DNA of 64,000 bases from Roseovarius albus (GTDB taxonomy: Bacteria > Pseudomonadota > Alphaproteobacteria > Rhodobacterales > Rhodobacteraceae): contig NZ_FWFX01000002.1 of the NCBI RefSeq assembly GCF_900172335.1, forward strand, positions 124,001 through 188,000, given 5' to 3'. This document shows, piece after piece, positions 46,655-55,257 of this stretch; position 1 is the stretch's first letter, and every line of letters starts with the position of its first letter. Position numbers and translations under genes: made by a program. The notes under the pieces were generated by a model. That model was given only the letters and a program-made list of their open reading frames with translations, was not told the origin of the DNA and did not search any database.

Positions 46655-48319
46655 ATGACCGACAGGTTTCGCCTGACATTGGCACAATTGAACCCCACCG
46701 TGGGTGATCTGGATGCAAACTTCGCGCTGGCGCAGGATGCGTGGCAGCAGGGCCGGGATGCCGGCGCACAGATGGTGGCGCTGCCCGAAATGTTCATCAC
46801 CGGCTACAATACACAGGATCTGGTGATGAAGCCCGCGTTTAACAGAGCAGCGATTGCCAAGCTGGAAGAACTTGCCGAGGCCTGCAAGGACGGCCCGGCA
46901 CTTGGTATCGGAGGGCCGGCGGTTGAAGGCGAGGGATTGTATAATGCCTATTACATCCTCAAGGGCGGGCGAATTACGGCGCGAGTGCTGAAGCACCATC
47001 TGCCGAATGAGACCGTGTTTGATGAAGTGCGGATTTATGACGCCGCGCCAGTTGGTGGGCCATATGTAGTAGATGACGTTCGAGTCGGTAGCCCGATTTG
47101 CGAAGATAGCTGGCACGAGGATGTGCCCGAAACGCTGGCGGAGACGGGGGCAGAGTTTCTGTTGGTGCCCAATGGCTCGCCGTACTACCGCGACAAGATG
47201 GAAGTGCGGCAGAACCTGATGGTTGCTCGGGTGATCGAGACTGGCCTGCCGTTGATCTATCTGAACCTTGTCGGCGGGCAGGATGATCAGGTGTTTGATG
47301 GCGGCACCTTTGCGCTTAACCCCGGTGGGGAACTGGCGCTGCAGATGCCAGTAATGCGGGAAGCGGTGACGACGATCGACCTGACCCGCGGTGACGAGGG
47401 CTGGCGGATTGAACCGGCGGAGCTGGCCCGGATCCCAGACTCGTTTGAACAGGACTATCACGCCATGGTGCTGGCGCTGCGCGATTATCTGCGCAAGACC
47501 GGGTTCAAGAAGGTGTTGCTGGGTCTATCTGGCGGGATCGATAGCGCAATTGTTGCCGCTGTTGCGGTGGATGCGCTGGGTGCCAACAATGTGCGCTGCG
47601 TGATGCTGCCGTCAGAGTATACCTCGCAAGCGTCATTGGATGATGCCAAGGCGATCGCGGAAAATCTGGGCTGTCGCTATGATTTTGTGCCGATTGCTGA
47701 GGGGCGGGCGGCGATTACCAATACATTGGCACCATTGTTTGATGGCACCGAGGAAGGGCTGACCGAGGAAAACATTCAGTCACGCCTGCGCGGGTTGCTG
47801 TTGATGGCCCTGTCAAACAAGTTTGGCGAGATGCTGTTGACCACGGGCAACAAATCCGAAGTCGCGGTGGGCTATGCCACGATCTATGGCGATATGAACG
47901 GCGGCTATAACCCGATCAAGGACATGTACAAGACGCGTGTTTTTGACACCTGCCGCTGGCGCAATGCCAATCATCGCGATTGGATGATGGGGCCGGGTGG
48001 TGAAGTGATTCCCGCGAATGTGATCCAGAAACCGCCAAGTGCAGAGCTGCGCGAAGATCAGAAAGACAGTGATTCACTGCCCGACTATCCGGTACTGGAT
48101 GCGATTTTGGAAATTCTGGTGGATCAGGACGGTAGTATTGAAGATTGCGTTTCCGCCGGGTTTGAACGGGATGTGGCCAAAAAGGTCGAGCATCTGCTTT
48201 ACATCAGCGAATACAAACGTTTCCAGTCAGCCCCGGGCACGCGCCTGTCGAAAAAAGCCTTCTGGCTGGATCGGCGGTATCCAATTGTGAACCGGTGGCG
48301 GGATGGCAGCGGATCTTGA
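46655..48319 (+). CDS. nadE: Glutamine-dependent NAD+ synthetase
   Basis: 554 residues from the ATG at 46655. N-terminal nitrilase-like glutaminase domain (about 1-270): FRLTLAQLNPTVGDLDANF, VALPEMFITGYNTQDL with the catalytic Glu, the Lys in LKHHLPNETVFDE, and the Cys in GSPICEDSWHED. C-terminal ATP-pyrophosphatase domain: LLGLSGGIDSAIVAAVAVDAL (PP-loop SGGIDS), LLTTGNKSEVAVGYATIYGDMNGGYNPIKDMYKT. It amidates deamido-NAD using glutamine. The open frame starts earlier, but the N-terminus at MTDRFRLTLAQ fits the family. Length fits. Confidence 0.97.
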   Translation: MTDRFRLTLAQLNPTVGDLDANFALAQDAWQQGRDAGAQMVALPEMFITGYNTQDLVMKPAFNRAAIAKLEELAEACKDGPALGIGGPAVEGEGLYNAYYILKGGRITARVLKHHLPNETVFDEVRIYDAAPVGGPYVVDDVRVGSPICEDSWHEDVPETLAETGAEFLLVPNGSPYYRDKMEVRQNLMVARVIETGLPLIYLNLVGGQDDQVFDGGTFALNPGGELALQMPVMREAVTTIDLTRGDEGWRIEPAELARIPDSFEQDYHAMVLALRDYLRKTGFKKVLLGLSGGIDSAIVAAVAVDALGANNVRCVMLPSEYTSQASLDDAKAIAENLGCRYDFVPIAEGRAAITNTLAPLFDGTEEGLTEENIQSRLRGLLLMALSNKFGEMLLTTGNKSEVAVGYATIYGDMNGGYNPIKDMYKTRVFDTCRWRNANHRDWMMGPGGEVIPANVIQKPPSAELREDQKDSDSLPDYPVLDAILEILVDQDGSIEDCVSAGFERDVAKKVEHLLYISEYKRFQSAPGTRLSKKAFWLDRRYPIVNRWRDGSGS

Positions 48320-48389
48320 ACCGGGGAAAGGGTGCAATCCAATCGCTTTCTTTGAAACGCCGAAATAACAAATAAAATTTGACTTCTTT

Positions 48390-49280
48390 TCAAGTCCCGG
48401 GATCTGGCAGCTGATCCAAAAGCCATTGGCGAAAGGCGACGATATTTGCGATCTCGGCTTTTGCGGGGGGGATGGCAAGGTAGTAGGACTTAAGGGATTG
48501 GATCGCCAGATCAAAGGGGCGGATCAACTGGCCGTTTGAGATGGCTTCGCCGCAAATGAATTCATCCCCTAATGCGATGCCCTGCGCCTTGATCGCCGCG
48601 TTATAAATCAGGTTCATATCCGCGAAGATGATGCCTGGCTTGATTGGTTTTGAATGAACATCCGCCAGCTTCAGCCAGCGCTCCCAATCCTCACGCTCGG
48701 ACAGGTGCAAGAGCTCACTACGAAGAACATCCGCCGGGGTCTGCACGTTGCCCATTCGATTGGCCAATGCCGGGCTCAGTAAGGGCGTGAACTCAACTTT
48801 CTTCAAAAGCTCAACGTTTACACCTGTGAGGGTTTCATTGGAAAATGTAATGAATACATCAGCTTCCGGATTAGATGCTTCGTCTAATGTGCGGGGTGTG
48901 ATGATGGATAGCGCGACATCGGGACAGATGGTGCGAAAGCTTTCAATCTTGGGGCTGAGCCAGCTTGCAGCAAACCCGGGGGTGCAACTGATCGTCAGTT
49001 GACCCGAAAGCCCGTGCGCCGCGTTGCGCGAGGCGGAGCCGCTGATTTGTGTCAATGCGCCCCTGACATCTTGGGCAAAGGCCTCACCACGACTGGTGAG
49101 AATGAGACGCGTTCCCACGCGGTTGAACAGAGCAAAACCCAGATCCCTTTCCAACAATCGCAACTGATGGCTGACGGCGCTGCGTGTCAGGTGCATTTCC
49201 TCTGCCACCGGTCGCACCGCCCCGTGGCGCGCAAAACTTTCCAGCGCGCGTAGGGCTTGGGTCGAGGGGATACGGGTCAT
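48390..49280 (-). CDS. LysR-type transcriptional regulator
   Basis: 296 residues. The N-terminal winged helix-turn-helix reads QALRALESFARHGAVRPVAEEMHLTRSAVSHQLRLLERDLGFALFNRVG, the GcvA-like LysR pattern, followed by the periplasmic-binding-protein-like effector domain. It lies divergent from the arginine-deiminase-fold gene, which it probably regulates through the dyad at 49337-49355 in the shared 156-base gap. The effector is unknown; a guanidino compound would be logical from the neighbour. Confidence 0.93.
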   Translation of the reverse strand: MTRIPSTQALRALESFARHGAVRPVAEEMHLTRSAVSHQLRLLERDLGFALFNRVGTRLILTSRGEAFAQDVRGALTQISGSASRNAAHGLSGQLTISCTPGFAASWLSPKIESFRTICPDVALSIITPRTLDEASNPEADVFITFSNETLTGVNVELLKKVEFTPLLSPALANRMGNVQTPADVLRSELLHLSEREDWERWLKLADVHSKPIKPGIIFADMNLIYNAAIKAQGIALGDEFICGEAISNGQLIRPFDLAIQSLKSYYLAIPPAKAEIANIVAFRQWLLDQLPDPGT

Positions 49281-49336
49281 TTAATTCTCTCTTTCTGCAG
49301 CACTGTACGCAATCTTGAGAGTGTTCACTAAGGATT

Positions 49337-49355
49337 TGACAAAAATAATTTGTCA
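49337..49355. promoter_or_regulatory. LysR-type operator candidate
   Basis: Dyad TGACAAA-AATAA-TTTGTCA in the divergent gap between the LysR gene and the arginine-deiminase-fold gene, matching the T-N11-A interrupted-dyad form of LysR sites. TTGACA at its left end could double as a -35 element for the rightward gene. Confidence 0.6.
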
Positions 49356-49436
49356 GTATGGCGAAAAAGTTTCACTTGGAATTTGTCGATCAATTGGCTT
49401 GAATTCCGGGCAACCGAAGATGAGCGAGGAACTCCT

Positions 49437-50360
49437 ATGGCACTCGGTAAATCAACTGGCGACTTTACATTACAACGCCGCAATACGAACGGAGGCACCG
49501 CGCCGCTGACCAACTGGGGCTTTCGCAATGAGACGGATCCTTTGACCGATGTGCTGTTGGGCTCACCCGCGCATTTGTTTCATCGGGCGACCTCGAGCCT
49601 GTCGCGCAAGCACCTGCGCGAGGCCCCCTGCAATATCCAGACCGCGCAGGCACAGCACGCCGAACTGGTCGATGCCTACCGCCATTTCAACGTGAACGTG
49701 CATATGCTGGAGGCTGAGCCCGAGCTGACGATGCAGGTCTATTCGCGCGACAGCAGCTGTATGACACCTTATGGGGCGTTTATCACCGCCATGTCGCAAT
49801 GGTGGCGTCGGGGTGAAAACTATGCCGCGATCCGGGCTTACGAAAAGCTCGGCATTCCGATCTATGACATGGTCACGGCGGGCACCTTTGAGGGCGGTGA
49901 TTTCAATGTGATCGAGGAAGGCTGCGTACTGATCGGATGCGGCGAGGCCCGCACCAACGAAGCCGGGGCCAAGCAGGTTGCGGGCTGGTTTGAAGCCGAG
50001 GGCTGGGAAACCCGGATTGCCTATATCGACGAATATTACGTGCACATCGACCTGATGGTCGTGCCTGTGGCGGATAAGCTGACTGCCGTTTGTCTGGCCT
50101 GTACCGAGCCTGCGATTGTTGAGTGGCTCAAGGCGAAAGGCCATGAGATCATCGATGTGCCCTTTGCCGACACCATGGCGCTGGGCTGCAATATGATGTC
50201 GCTGGGCAATGACAAAGTGATCGCGCCGTCGTCGTCAACCGTGTTGATCGATCAGCTGCGCGCCCGCGGCTTTGAGGTGGCCGCCGTGGAGACGGCCGAA
50301 ATTTCAAAAACCGGAGGTGGCATTCACTGCATGGCGCAGGCGCTCAAACGCGTGGCCTAA
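49437..50360 (+). CDS. Arginine deiminase/dimethylargininase family amidinohydrolase
   Basis: 307 residues from the ATG at 49437 (GCGAGGA site seven bases upstream). The guanidino-group-modifying fold shows TFEGGDFNVIEEGCVLIGCG (acidic substrate contacts), EYYVHIDLMVVPV with the catalytic histidine, and the catalytic cysteine near the C-terminus in GGGIHCMAQALKRVA. This combination matches dimethylarginine dimethylaminohydrolases and related arginine-deiminase-family enzymes that hydrolyse a guanidino substrate to a ureido product. The exact substrate (dimethylarginine, arginine or another guanidino acid) is not fixed by these motifs. Probably under control of the divergent LysR. Confidence 0.88.
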   Translation: MALGKSTGDFTLQRRNTNGGTAPLTNWGFRNETDPLTDVLLGSPAHLFHRATSSLSRKHLREAPCNIQTAQAQHAELVDAYRHFNVNVHMLEAEPELTMQVYSRDSSCMTPYGAFITAMSQWWRRGENYAAIRAYEKLGIPIYDMVTAGTFEGGDFNVIEEGCVLIGCGEARTNEAGAKQVAGWFEAEGWETRIAYIDEYYVHIDLMVVPVADKLTAVCLACTEPAIVEWLKAKGHEIIDVPFADTMALGCNMMSLGNDKVIAPSSSTVLIDQLRARGFEVAAVETAEISKTGGGIHCMAQALKRVA

Positions 50361-50363
50361 GGG

Positions 50364-51281
50364 TCAAAGCTGGAGCTGATAGCTTTCGGGCACATAGACG
50401 TAGCTGTTGCCGTGGGCCAATACATAGCCGACACCGGGCCATGGCATGTGATAGCCGACAAAGGGGACTTTGTCTGCAGCCATCATATCCAGCAGACTGC
50501 GGCGGGTGGCGGCTGCAGCGGCTTTGTCCATGTCGAACTTCACTTCCCAATCGGGATGCGCCAGCGACCAGACATAGTGGTTGGCAAAATCGGCGGCGAT
50601 CAAGAGCTGCTGACCATCGCTTTCGATCATATAGGTCATGTGGCCGGGGGTGTGGCCAAAAGCCGGGACCGAGGTGATGCCTGACACGACGTCCTGTCCG
50701 CCCTCAAGCATGGTGGTCTGATCACCCAGCGGACGCATCAGGGCTTCAAACCCTTCGTTCCCGGCTTTGGCCCAGGTATCAAATTCCACCCGTCCGGTTA
50801 TATAGCGCGCGTTGGTGAATGTTGGTGAGCCATCGGTCATCAAACCACCGATGTGATCTGGGTGCATGTGTGTGATGACTACGACGTCAATCTGATCGGG
50901 GGCGTAGCCTGCGGCTGTCACGGCGGCGGCCATGCCTGCGCCATTCAAGCCTGTGTCAAACAGCACCAGCTCACTCCCGGTATTGACCAGCGTGGGGGTG
51001 AAAAAGAACTTGGCTTTGTCGGTTGGCAAGTTGGCCGCGGCTGACACTTCGGCAAATTCCTCGGGGCTGACATTCATGCCAAAGATTTGTTGTGGGCCTT
51101 CGACGGTGCGGCTGTCGACCAGCAGGGTTGTGACCTCAAACGCACCAACGCGGAAGCGATTGAACGGCGTGACGGCGGCCCCCAGCATCGGGGCGGCGGC
51201 CTTGACTGAGGTGGCTGCAGCCAGCGGTGCGGCGGCGGCGGCGGTCAGGAATGTGCGGCGGGCGAGTTTTGTCTGGTGCAT
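50364..51281 (-). CDS. Exported metallo-beta-lactamase-fold hydrolase
   Basis: 305 residues from the ATG at 51281. The N-terminal RRTFLTAAAAAPLAAATSVKA has a twin-arginine-like start and a cleavable signal. The metal motif THMHPDHIGG (HxHxDH) follows VVVITH; further ligands are likely in PAFGHTPGHMTYMIE and the aspartate in LIAADFANH. The layout resembles quorum-quenching lactonases and related periplasmic MBL-fold proteins in Proteobacteria. The substrate is unknown. Convergent with the amidinohydrolase gene, three bases apart. Confidence 0.92.
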   Translation of the reverse strand: MHQTKLARRTFLTAAAAAPLAAATSVKAAAPMLGAAVTPFNRFRVGAFEVTTLLVDSRTVEGPQQIFGMNVSPEEFAEVSAAANLPTDKAKFFFTPTLVNTGSELVLFDTGLNGAGMAAAVTAAGYAPDQIDVVVITHMHPDHIGGLMTDGSPTFTNARYITGRVEFDTWAKAGNEGFEALMRPLGDQTTMLEGGQDVVSGITSVPAFGHTPGHMTYMIESDGQQLLIAADFANHYVWSLAHPDWEVKFDMDKAAAAATRRSLLDMMAADKVPFVGYHMPWPGVGYVLAHGNSYVYVPESYQLQL

Positions 51282-51462
51282 GATAGTCTCCCTTGGATGC
51301 GCGGATGATAGCGCGCTGGGCCATGGTCGGGCAGGGGGAGTCACGCTATTGTGAGGAAGCGGGTATGTATAAATAGTGGGGGTACAATTATCAGTTGACC
51401 GTTTGCCCAACCCGTGTACCAATTTAATATTGAAAGTACATCATGGTTAATGGAATTAAGGC

Positions 51463-53298
51463 TTGCCATCTTTTTCACGGACACTCGAAATTGCGGTTCA
51501 TGCGGCTCTGGAATTTGCAAATGCTCGCAGGCATGAATTCACAACACTCGAACATCTCTTACTTGCGCTTATAGATGAGCCAGACGCATCTAGAGTGATG
51601 AAAGCCTGCAGTGTTGATTTAGACCGATTGCAAGAGACACTTATCGATTTTATTGATGAAGGGCTGGCAAATCTCGTGGTCGACTATGAAGGCAATGAGT
51701 CTGTACCGACTGCAGCCTTTCAGCGAGTTATTCAGCGTGCTGCAATACACATTCAATCATCGGGTAGAACAGAAGTGACTGGTGCAAACGTAATCGTAGC
51801 AATGTTTGCAGAAAGGGAAAGTAAAGCAGCGATTTTTTTACATGAGCAAGATATGACGCGCTACGACGCTGTGAATTTTATTGCTCATGGCGTGGCCAAA
51901 GATCCAGCGTATAATGAATTTAGACAAGTAGAGGAAATTGAAGGCGATTGGGATGAGGAACCTGCCGACGAAGAAGAGCGCTTAACAGAAGCCGAATGGC
52001 GGGCTCGATACATGCCGATAGAGACGCAAAGTTCTAGTGAACGAGACGGCAAGATCGAGTCTGAAACTAAAACTCGGAAAAAGGTAATTTCTTCCGGTCC
52101 ATTTGTGTTTTTGTCTTATGCGCATTTGGATCAAGAAATCGTCACAAATTTTCTGCCGTTTATACACAGCAAAAATATTAGAACATGGTGGGATCAGGAC
52201 ATAAGCCCGGGAGATGAATGGCGTTCAGAAATTGCTGACAAGCTGGAAAAGTCCAACGTTATTCTCACTTTTTGGACGGAAAGCAGTACGGTTTCTACTT
52301 CAGTAATCGAAGAGGCATCGACTGCGCAGTCTAAAAAGAAACTTGTTCACGTGAGAATGGATGATAGCACAATTCCATACGGTTTTTCTGAGACGCAATA
52401 TGTAGATTTGCGAGCTTGGGATGGCACCGAAAGCGATCCTAACTTCCAGCGGCTGATTTATGCGATTCAGGACAAGCTTGGCAGCCAAACCATTGAATTT
52501 GCAAGTTCCAGAATTTCGCACTCAAGTCCCATGGAGATCGTGGCGCGAGAGGGGAAGCTGTCAGTTAAGGATGCGCCTTCAAACGTACCGCCGGAAGTTG
52601 TTAACCCGATAGATTTGGATGTGCGCCTGAAGGGCGTCCAGCAAACATTGAACAACATGTGCATGATGTGTTCTGACAATAGAACATATCAGTTACCTCA
52701 TACTCTTCATCATTGTTTGGAAGCACTAAAATCTGCGGCCACCACAGAACCTGTGACGTGGTATGCTTTGGAAGACGCAAAGTGCCTTTTAGTAGATTGC
52801 ATGACTGATAGTTATGCGGCTGAAACTTGGAACGTCGTTGTATACAAGGGACTTTCCAACTTGATTGTCCGAATTGAAGAAATTCGGCCATTGTTACAAC
52901 CAAGGCAAATCGACCCGGAGACAAATGAAGCCAAGCCGCCACCTCCCGAACCGACAATTAGGGAAGATCAAATATCTGACGTCGTTAGTATAGCAGAAGA
53001 TGTGAAATCTGAGCTTTCCTCCGCAGAAAGTCAGGATGTTTTAGATAACAACACCAAGCAAAACTTTGAAAGTACGGTTGAGCAAATTGCCGAATTGGGT
53101 GCATCCACCGAACCGAAAGATAAAAAGCTATTCAAACTTCGTCGGGCAATGAAAGGATTGGCGTATTTAACTGGCGGGGTCGTGACTGCAATTGGAACAG
53201 GAGTTATGGTTAACCTTCTGACTTCGCCCAGCGCTGCCACCACGTTGCTAGCGCGATTGAAACCAATTTTTGAGAGTATTCTGCAGTTCTTTGTTTAA
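51463..53298 (+). CDS. ClpA N-domain-TIR domain fusion protein
   Basis: 611 residues; TTG start gives MPSFSRTLEIAVHAALEFAN, which matches the beginning of ClpA. Residues 1-150 are a Clp N domain nearly indistinguishable from alphaproteobacterial ClpA (EHLLLALIDEPDASRVMKACSVD, QRAAIHIQSSGRTEVTGANV, EQDMTRYDAVNFIAHGVAKD). An acidic linker (155-205) leads to a TIR domain at 214-340: FVFLSYAHLDQEI, WWDQDISPGDEW and a conserved-glutamate candidate E283/E284 in STSVIEEAST. The C-terminal 270 residues are of unknown type, with a proline-rich stretch (491-497) and a hydrophobic helix at 567-586. No ATPase domain is present. By eye it is more AT-rich than its flanks. Likely a TIR effector or signalling protein using a ClpA-type substrate-recognition module; no partner gene is evident. 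Confidence 0.85.
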   Translation: MPSFSRTLEIAVHAALEFANARRHEFTTLEHLLLALIDEPDASRVMKACSVDLDRLQETLIDFIDEGLANLVVDYEGNESVPTAAFQRVIQRAAIHIQSSGRTEVTGANVIVAMFAERESKAAIFLHEQDMTRYDAVNFIAHGVAKDPAYNEFRQVEEIEGDWDEEPADEEERLTEAEWRARYMPIETQSSSERDGKIESETKTRKKVISSGPFVFLSYAHLDQEIVTNFLPFIHSKNIRTWWDQDISPGDEWRSEIADKLEKSNVILTFWTESSTVSTSVIEEASTAQSKKKLVHVRMDDSTIPYGFSETQYVDLRAWDGTESDPNFQRLIYAIQDKLGSQTIEFASSRISHSSPMEIVAREGKLSVKDAPSNVPPEVVNPIDLDVRLKGVQQTLNNMCMMCSDNRTYQLPHTLHHCLEALKSAATTEPVTWYALEDAKCLLVDCMTDSYAAETWNVVVYKGLSNLIVRIEEIRPLLQPRQIDPETNEAKPPPPEPTIREDQISDVVSIAEDVKSELSSAESQDVLDNNTKQNFESTVEQIAELGASTEPKDKKLFKLRRAMKGLAYLTGGVVTAIGTGVMVNLLTSPSAATTLLARLKPIFESILQFFV

Positions 53299-53322
53299 GT
53301 CAGGTGTATCGAGAAAGGCCTT

Positions 53323-53766
53323 ATGGGTTTAGAAGGGATGACGCAGAATAAGACACAACCTTCGGATATTGACCCGGCTGCCTTCATTTCAGGCGTAGAG
53401 CATCCGACGCGGCGCGGGGATGGCGAGGCGTTGCTGGACCTGTTCGGCAAGGTCACCGGGTTTCAACCGCGTATGTGGGGGCCGACGATCATCGGGTACG
53501 GGCGGTATAACTATCGCTATGCGTCCGGGCGCGAGGGGGATTTTCTGGCGACCGGGTTTTCACCGCGCAAGGCGAACCTGTCGATCTATATCATGCCGGG
53601 GTATCAGGATTACGGTAAGATCCTTGCGCGACTGGGCAAGCATAAGCTGGGCAAGTCTTGCCTTTATGTGAACAAGCTGGCGGATATTGATCTGGAGGTT
53701 CTGGGCGAGTTGATCCGGGCGGGACTGGCAGATCTGGATAAGATCTGGCCGGTGATGCCCGAATAG
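53323..53766 (+). CDS. DUF1801 family protein
   Basis: 147 residues. The DUF1801 (YdhG/YobT-like) pattern is visible: HPTRRGDGEALLDLFGKVTGFQPRMWGPTIIGYGRYNYRYASGREGDFLATGFSPRKANLSIYIMPGYQ, then LGKHKLGKSCLYVNKLADIDLEVL. A second in-frame ATG at 53338 is a possible start. It follows the TIR gene by 24 bases in the same direction, but its composition matches the GC-rich chromosome, so a functional link is doubtful. The function of the family is unclear. Confidence 0.88.
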   Translation: MGLEGMTQNKTQPSDIDPAAFISGVEHPTRRGDGEALLDLFGKVTGFQPRMWGPTIIGYGRYNYRYASGREGDFLATGFSPRKANLSIYIMPGYQDYGKILARLGKHKLGKSCLYVNKLADIDLEVLGELIRAGLADLDKIWPVMPE

Positions 53767-53865
53767 CCCGCCTTGTACCCCAAATGAACAGCGCCTGAGG
53801 CCCTGCCAATTCTGGACAATCGCAGCCACCTGTGACATTGCCCCGTCTGAAGCAGGAGCCTTGAT

Positions 53866-55191
53866 ATGACCACCACCCGTTTTGCCCCGTCGCCCACCGG
53901 ATATATCCACGTTGGCAATTTGCGCACCGCGCTGATGAACTATCTGATCGCCCGTAAAAATGGCGGTACGTTTATCTTGCGGATCGATGATACCGACCCG
54001 GAGCGCTCAAAGGAAGAATATGTCGACGGGATCAAGGCCGATCTGGAATGGCTGGGCTTGCATTGGGACCGGGTTGAACGCCAGTCAGAGCGGTTGGACC
54101 GCTATGCCGAAGCCGCTGACAAGCTGCGCGAGATGGGCCGGTTTTACGAGGCGTTTGAGACGCCGGTCGAATTGGATCTTAAGCGCAAAAAGCTGCTGAA
54201 TATGGGCAAGCCGCCGGTGTATGATCGAGCGGCGCTGGATCTGTCAGAGGCAGAGAAAGACGCTTTGCGTGCTGAGCGTGGCGAAGGTGTGTGGCGCTTT
54301 AAGCTACACCAGCAACGCATTGAGTGGGCTGACGGCATCGTGGGTGATGTGTCGATCGATGCTGCGTCCGTGTCTGACCCGGTTTTGATCAAGGCGGATG
54401 GTCAGGTGCTTTATACGCTGGCATCGGTTGTCGATGACACGGAAATGGGCGTGACCCATGTCGTGCGTGGATCAGATCACGTGACCAATACCGCCACGCA
54501 GATTCAGATGATCGAAGCGCTGGGCGGGACGGTGCCAAGCTTTGCGCACCACTCGCTGATGACCGGCCCAAAGGGTGAGAAATTCTCGAAACGCTTCCAG
54601 ATGGCGTCTTTGCGCGATCTGCGGGATCAGGGCGTGGAGCCAATGGCACTGCTGAGCCTGATGGCGCGCTTGGGGTCGTCCGATCCGATGGAACTGCGCA
54701 CCACGATGGAAGAACTGATCGAAGGCTTTGAAGTCTCGCATTTCGGCACCGCGCCGACGAAACTGGACACAAACGACCTGTTTCCACTGAGTGCGCGCAT
54801 CTTGGGTGGGCGCGACTTTGCGGATGTGGCCGATAAGATTGCCGAGATTGGAGTGCCTGCTGATCTGGCCGAGCAGTTCTGGGCCGTGACACGCGAAAAC
54901 ATCAACACGATGTTGGATTTGGGCAGCTGGTGGAGCCTGTTCCGTGACGGCGTTGATCCGGTGATCGAGGACGAGGACAAAGATTTCGTCGCTGAGGCGA
55001 TGACGCTGCTGCCTGACGGCCCTTATACTGCGGACAGCTGGGGTCAGTGGACTGCTGCAGTGAAAGCGGCCACAGGTCGCAAAGGCCGTGGATTGTTCAT
55101 GCCCTTGCGCAAAGCCCTGACCGGCCAAAGCCACGGCCCGGATATGTCGCAGGTTCTGCCGCTTTTGCAGGTGATCCGCGCGAAGGGATAA
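53866..55191 (+). CDS. gltX: Glutamyl-tRNA synthetase
   Basis: 441 residues, class I aminoacyl-tRNA synthetase. The HIGH-type motif is in RFAPSPTGYIHVGNLRTAL (HVGN) near residue 15, and the KMSKS-type motif is GEKFSKR near 244. IDDTDPERSKEEYVDGIKADLEWLGLHWD is the conserved second block. The length of about 440 residues corresponds to the shorter GltX form in alphaproteobacteria, which often have two GltX genes; one may charge tRNA-Gln for the amidotransferase route. A terminator follows. Confidence 0.97.
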   Translation: MTTTRFAPSPTGYIHVGNLRTALMNYLIARKNGGTFILRIDDTDPERSKEEYVDGIKADLEWLGLHWDRVERQSERLDRYAEAADKLREMGRFYEAFETPVELDLKRKKLLNMGKPPVYDRAALDLSEAEKDALRAERGEGVWRFKLHQQRIEWADGIVGDVSIDAASVSDPVLIKADGQVLYTLASVVDDTEMGVTHVVRGSDHVTNTATQIQMIEALGGTVPSFAHHSLMTGPKGEKFSKRFQMASLRDLRDQGVEPMALLSLMARLGSSDPMELRTTMEELIEGFEVSHFGTAPTKLDTNDLFPLSARILGGRDFADVADKIAEIGVPADLAEQFWAVTRENINTMLDLGSWWSLFRDGVDPVIEDEDKDFVAEAMTLLPDGPYTADSWGQWTAAVKAATGRKGRGLFMPLRKALTGQSHGPDMSQVLPLLQVIRAKG

Positions 55192-55224
55192 TCGCCTTGA
55201 CGCTTTGAGAGCAGTGTCAATGAA

Positions 55225-55257
55225 CCAAGAGCCGCTTTGTCGGCTCTTGGTTTTTTT
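55225..55257 (+). terminator. gltX terminator
   Basis: Perfect 10-bp stem CCAAGAGCCG/CGGCTCTTGG with a six-base loop and seven T's, 34 bases after the gltX stop. Its T-run overlaps the stop codon of the convergent acyltransferase gene. Confidence 0.95.

Noticed and set aside
51361-51462. Promoter TTGACC ... TTTAAT before the ClpA-N/TIR gene
   Set aside because: The spacing between the hexamers (about 23 bases) is too long for a normal sigma-70 promoter, so it was not listed as a feature.
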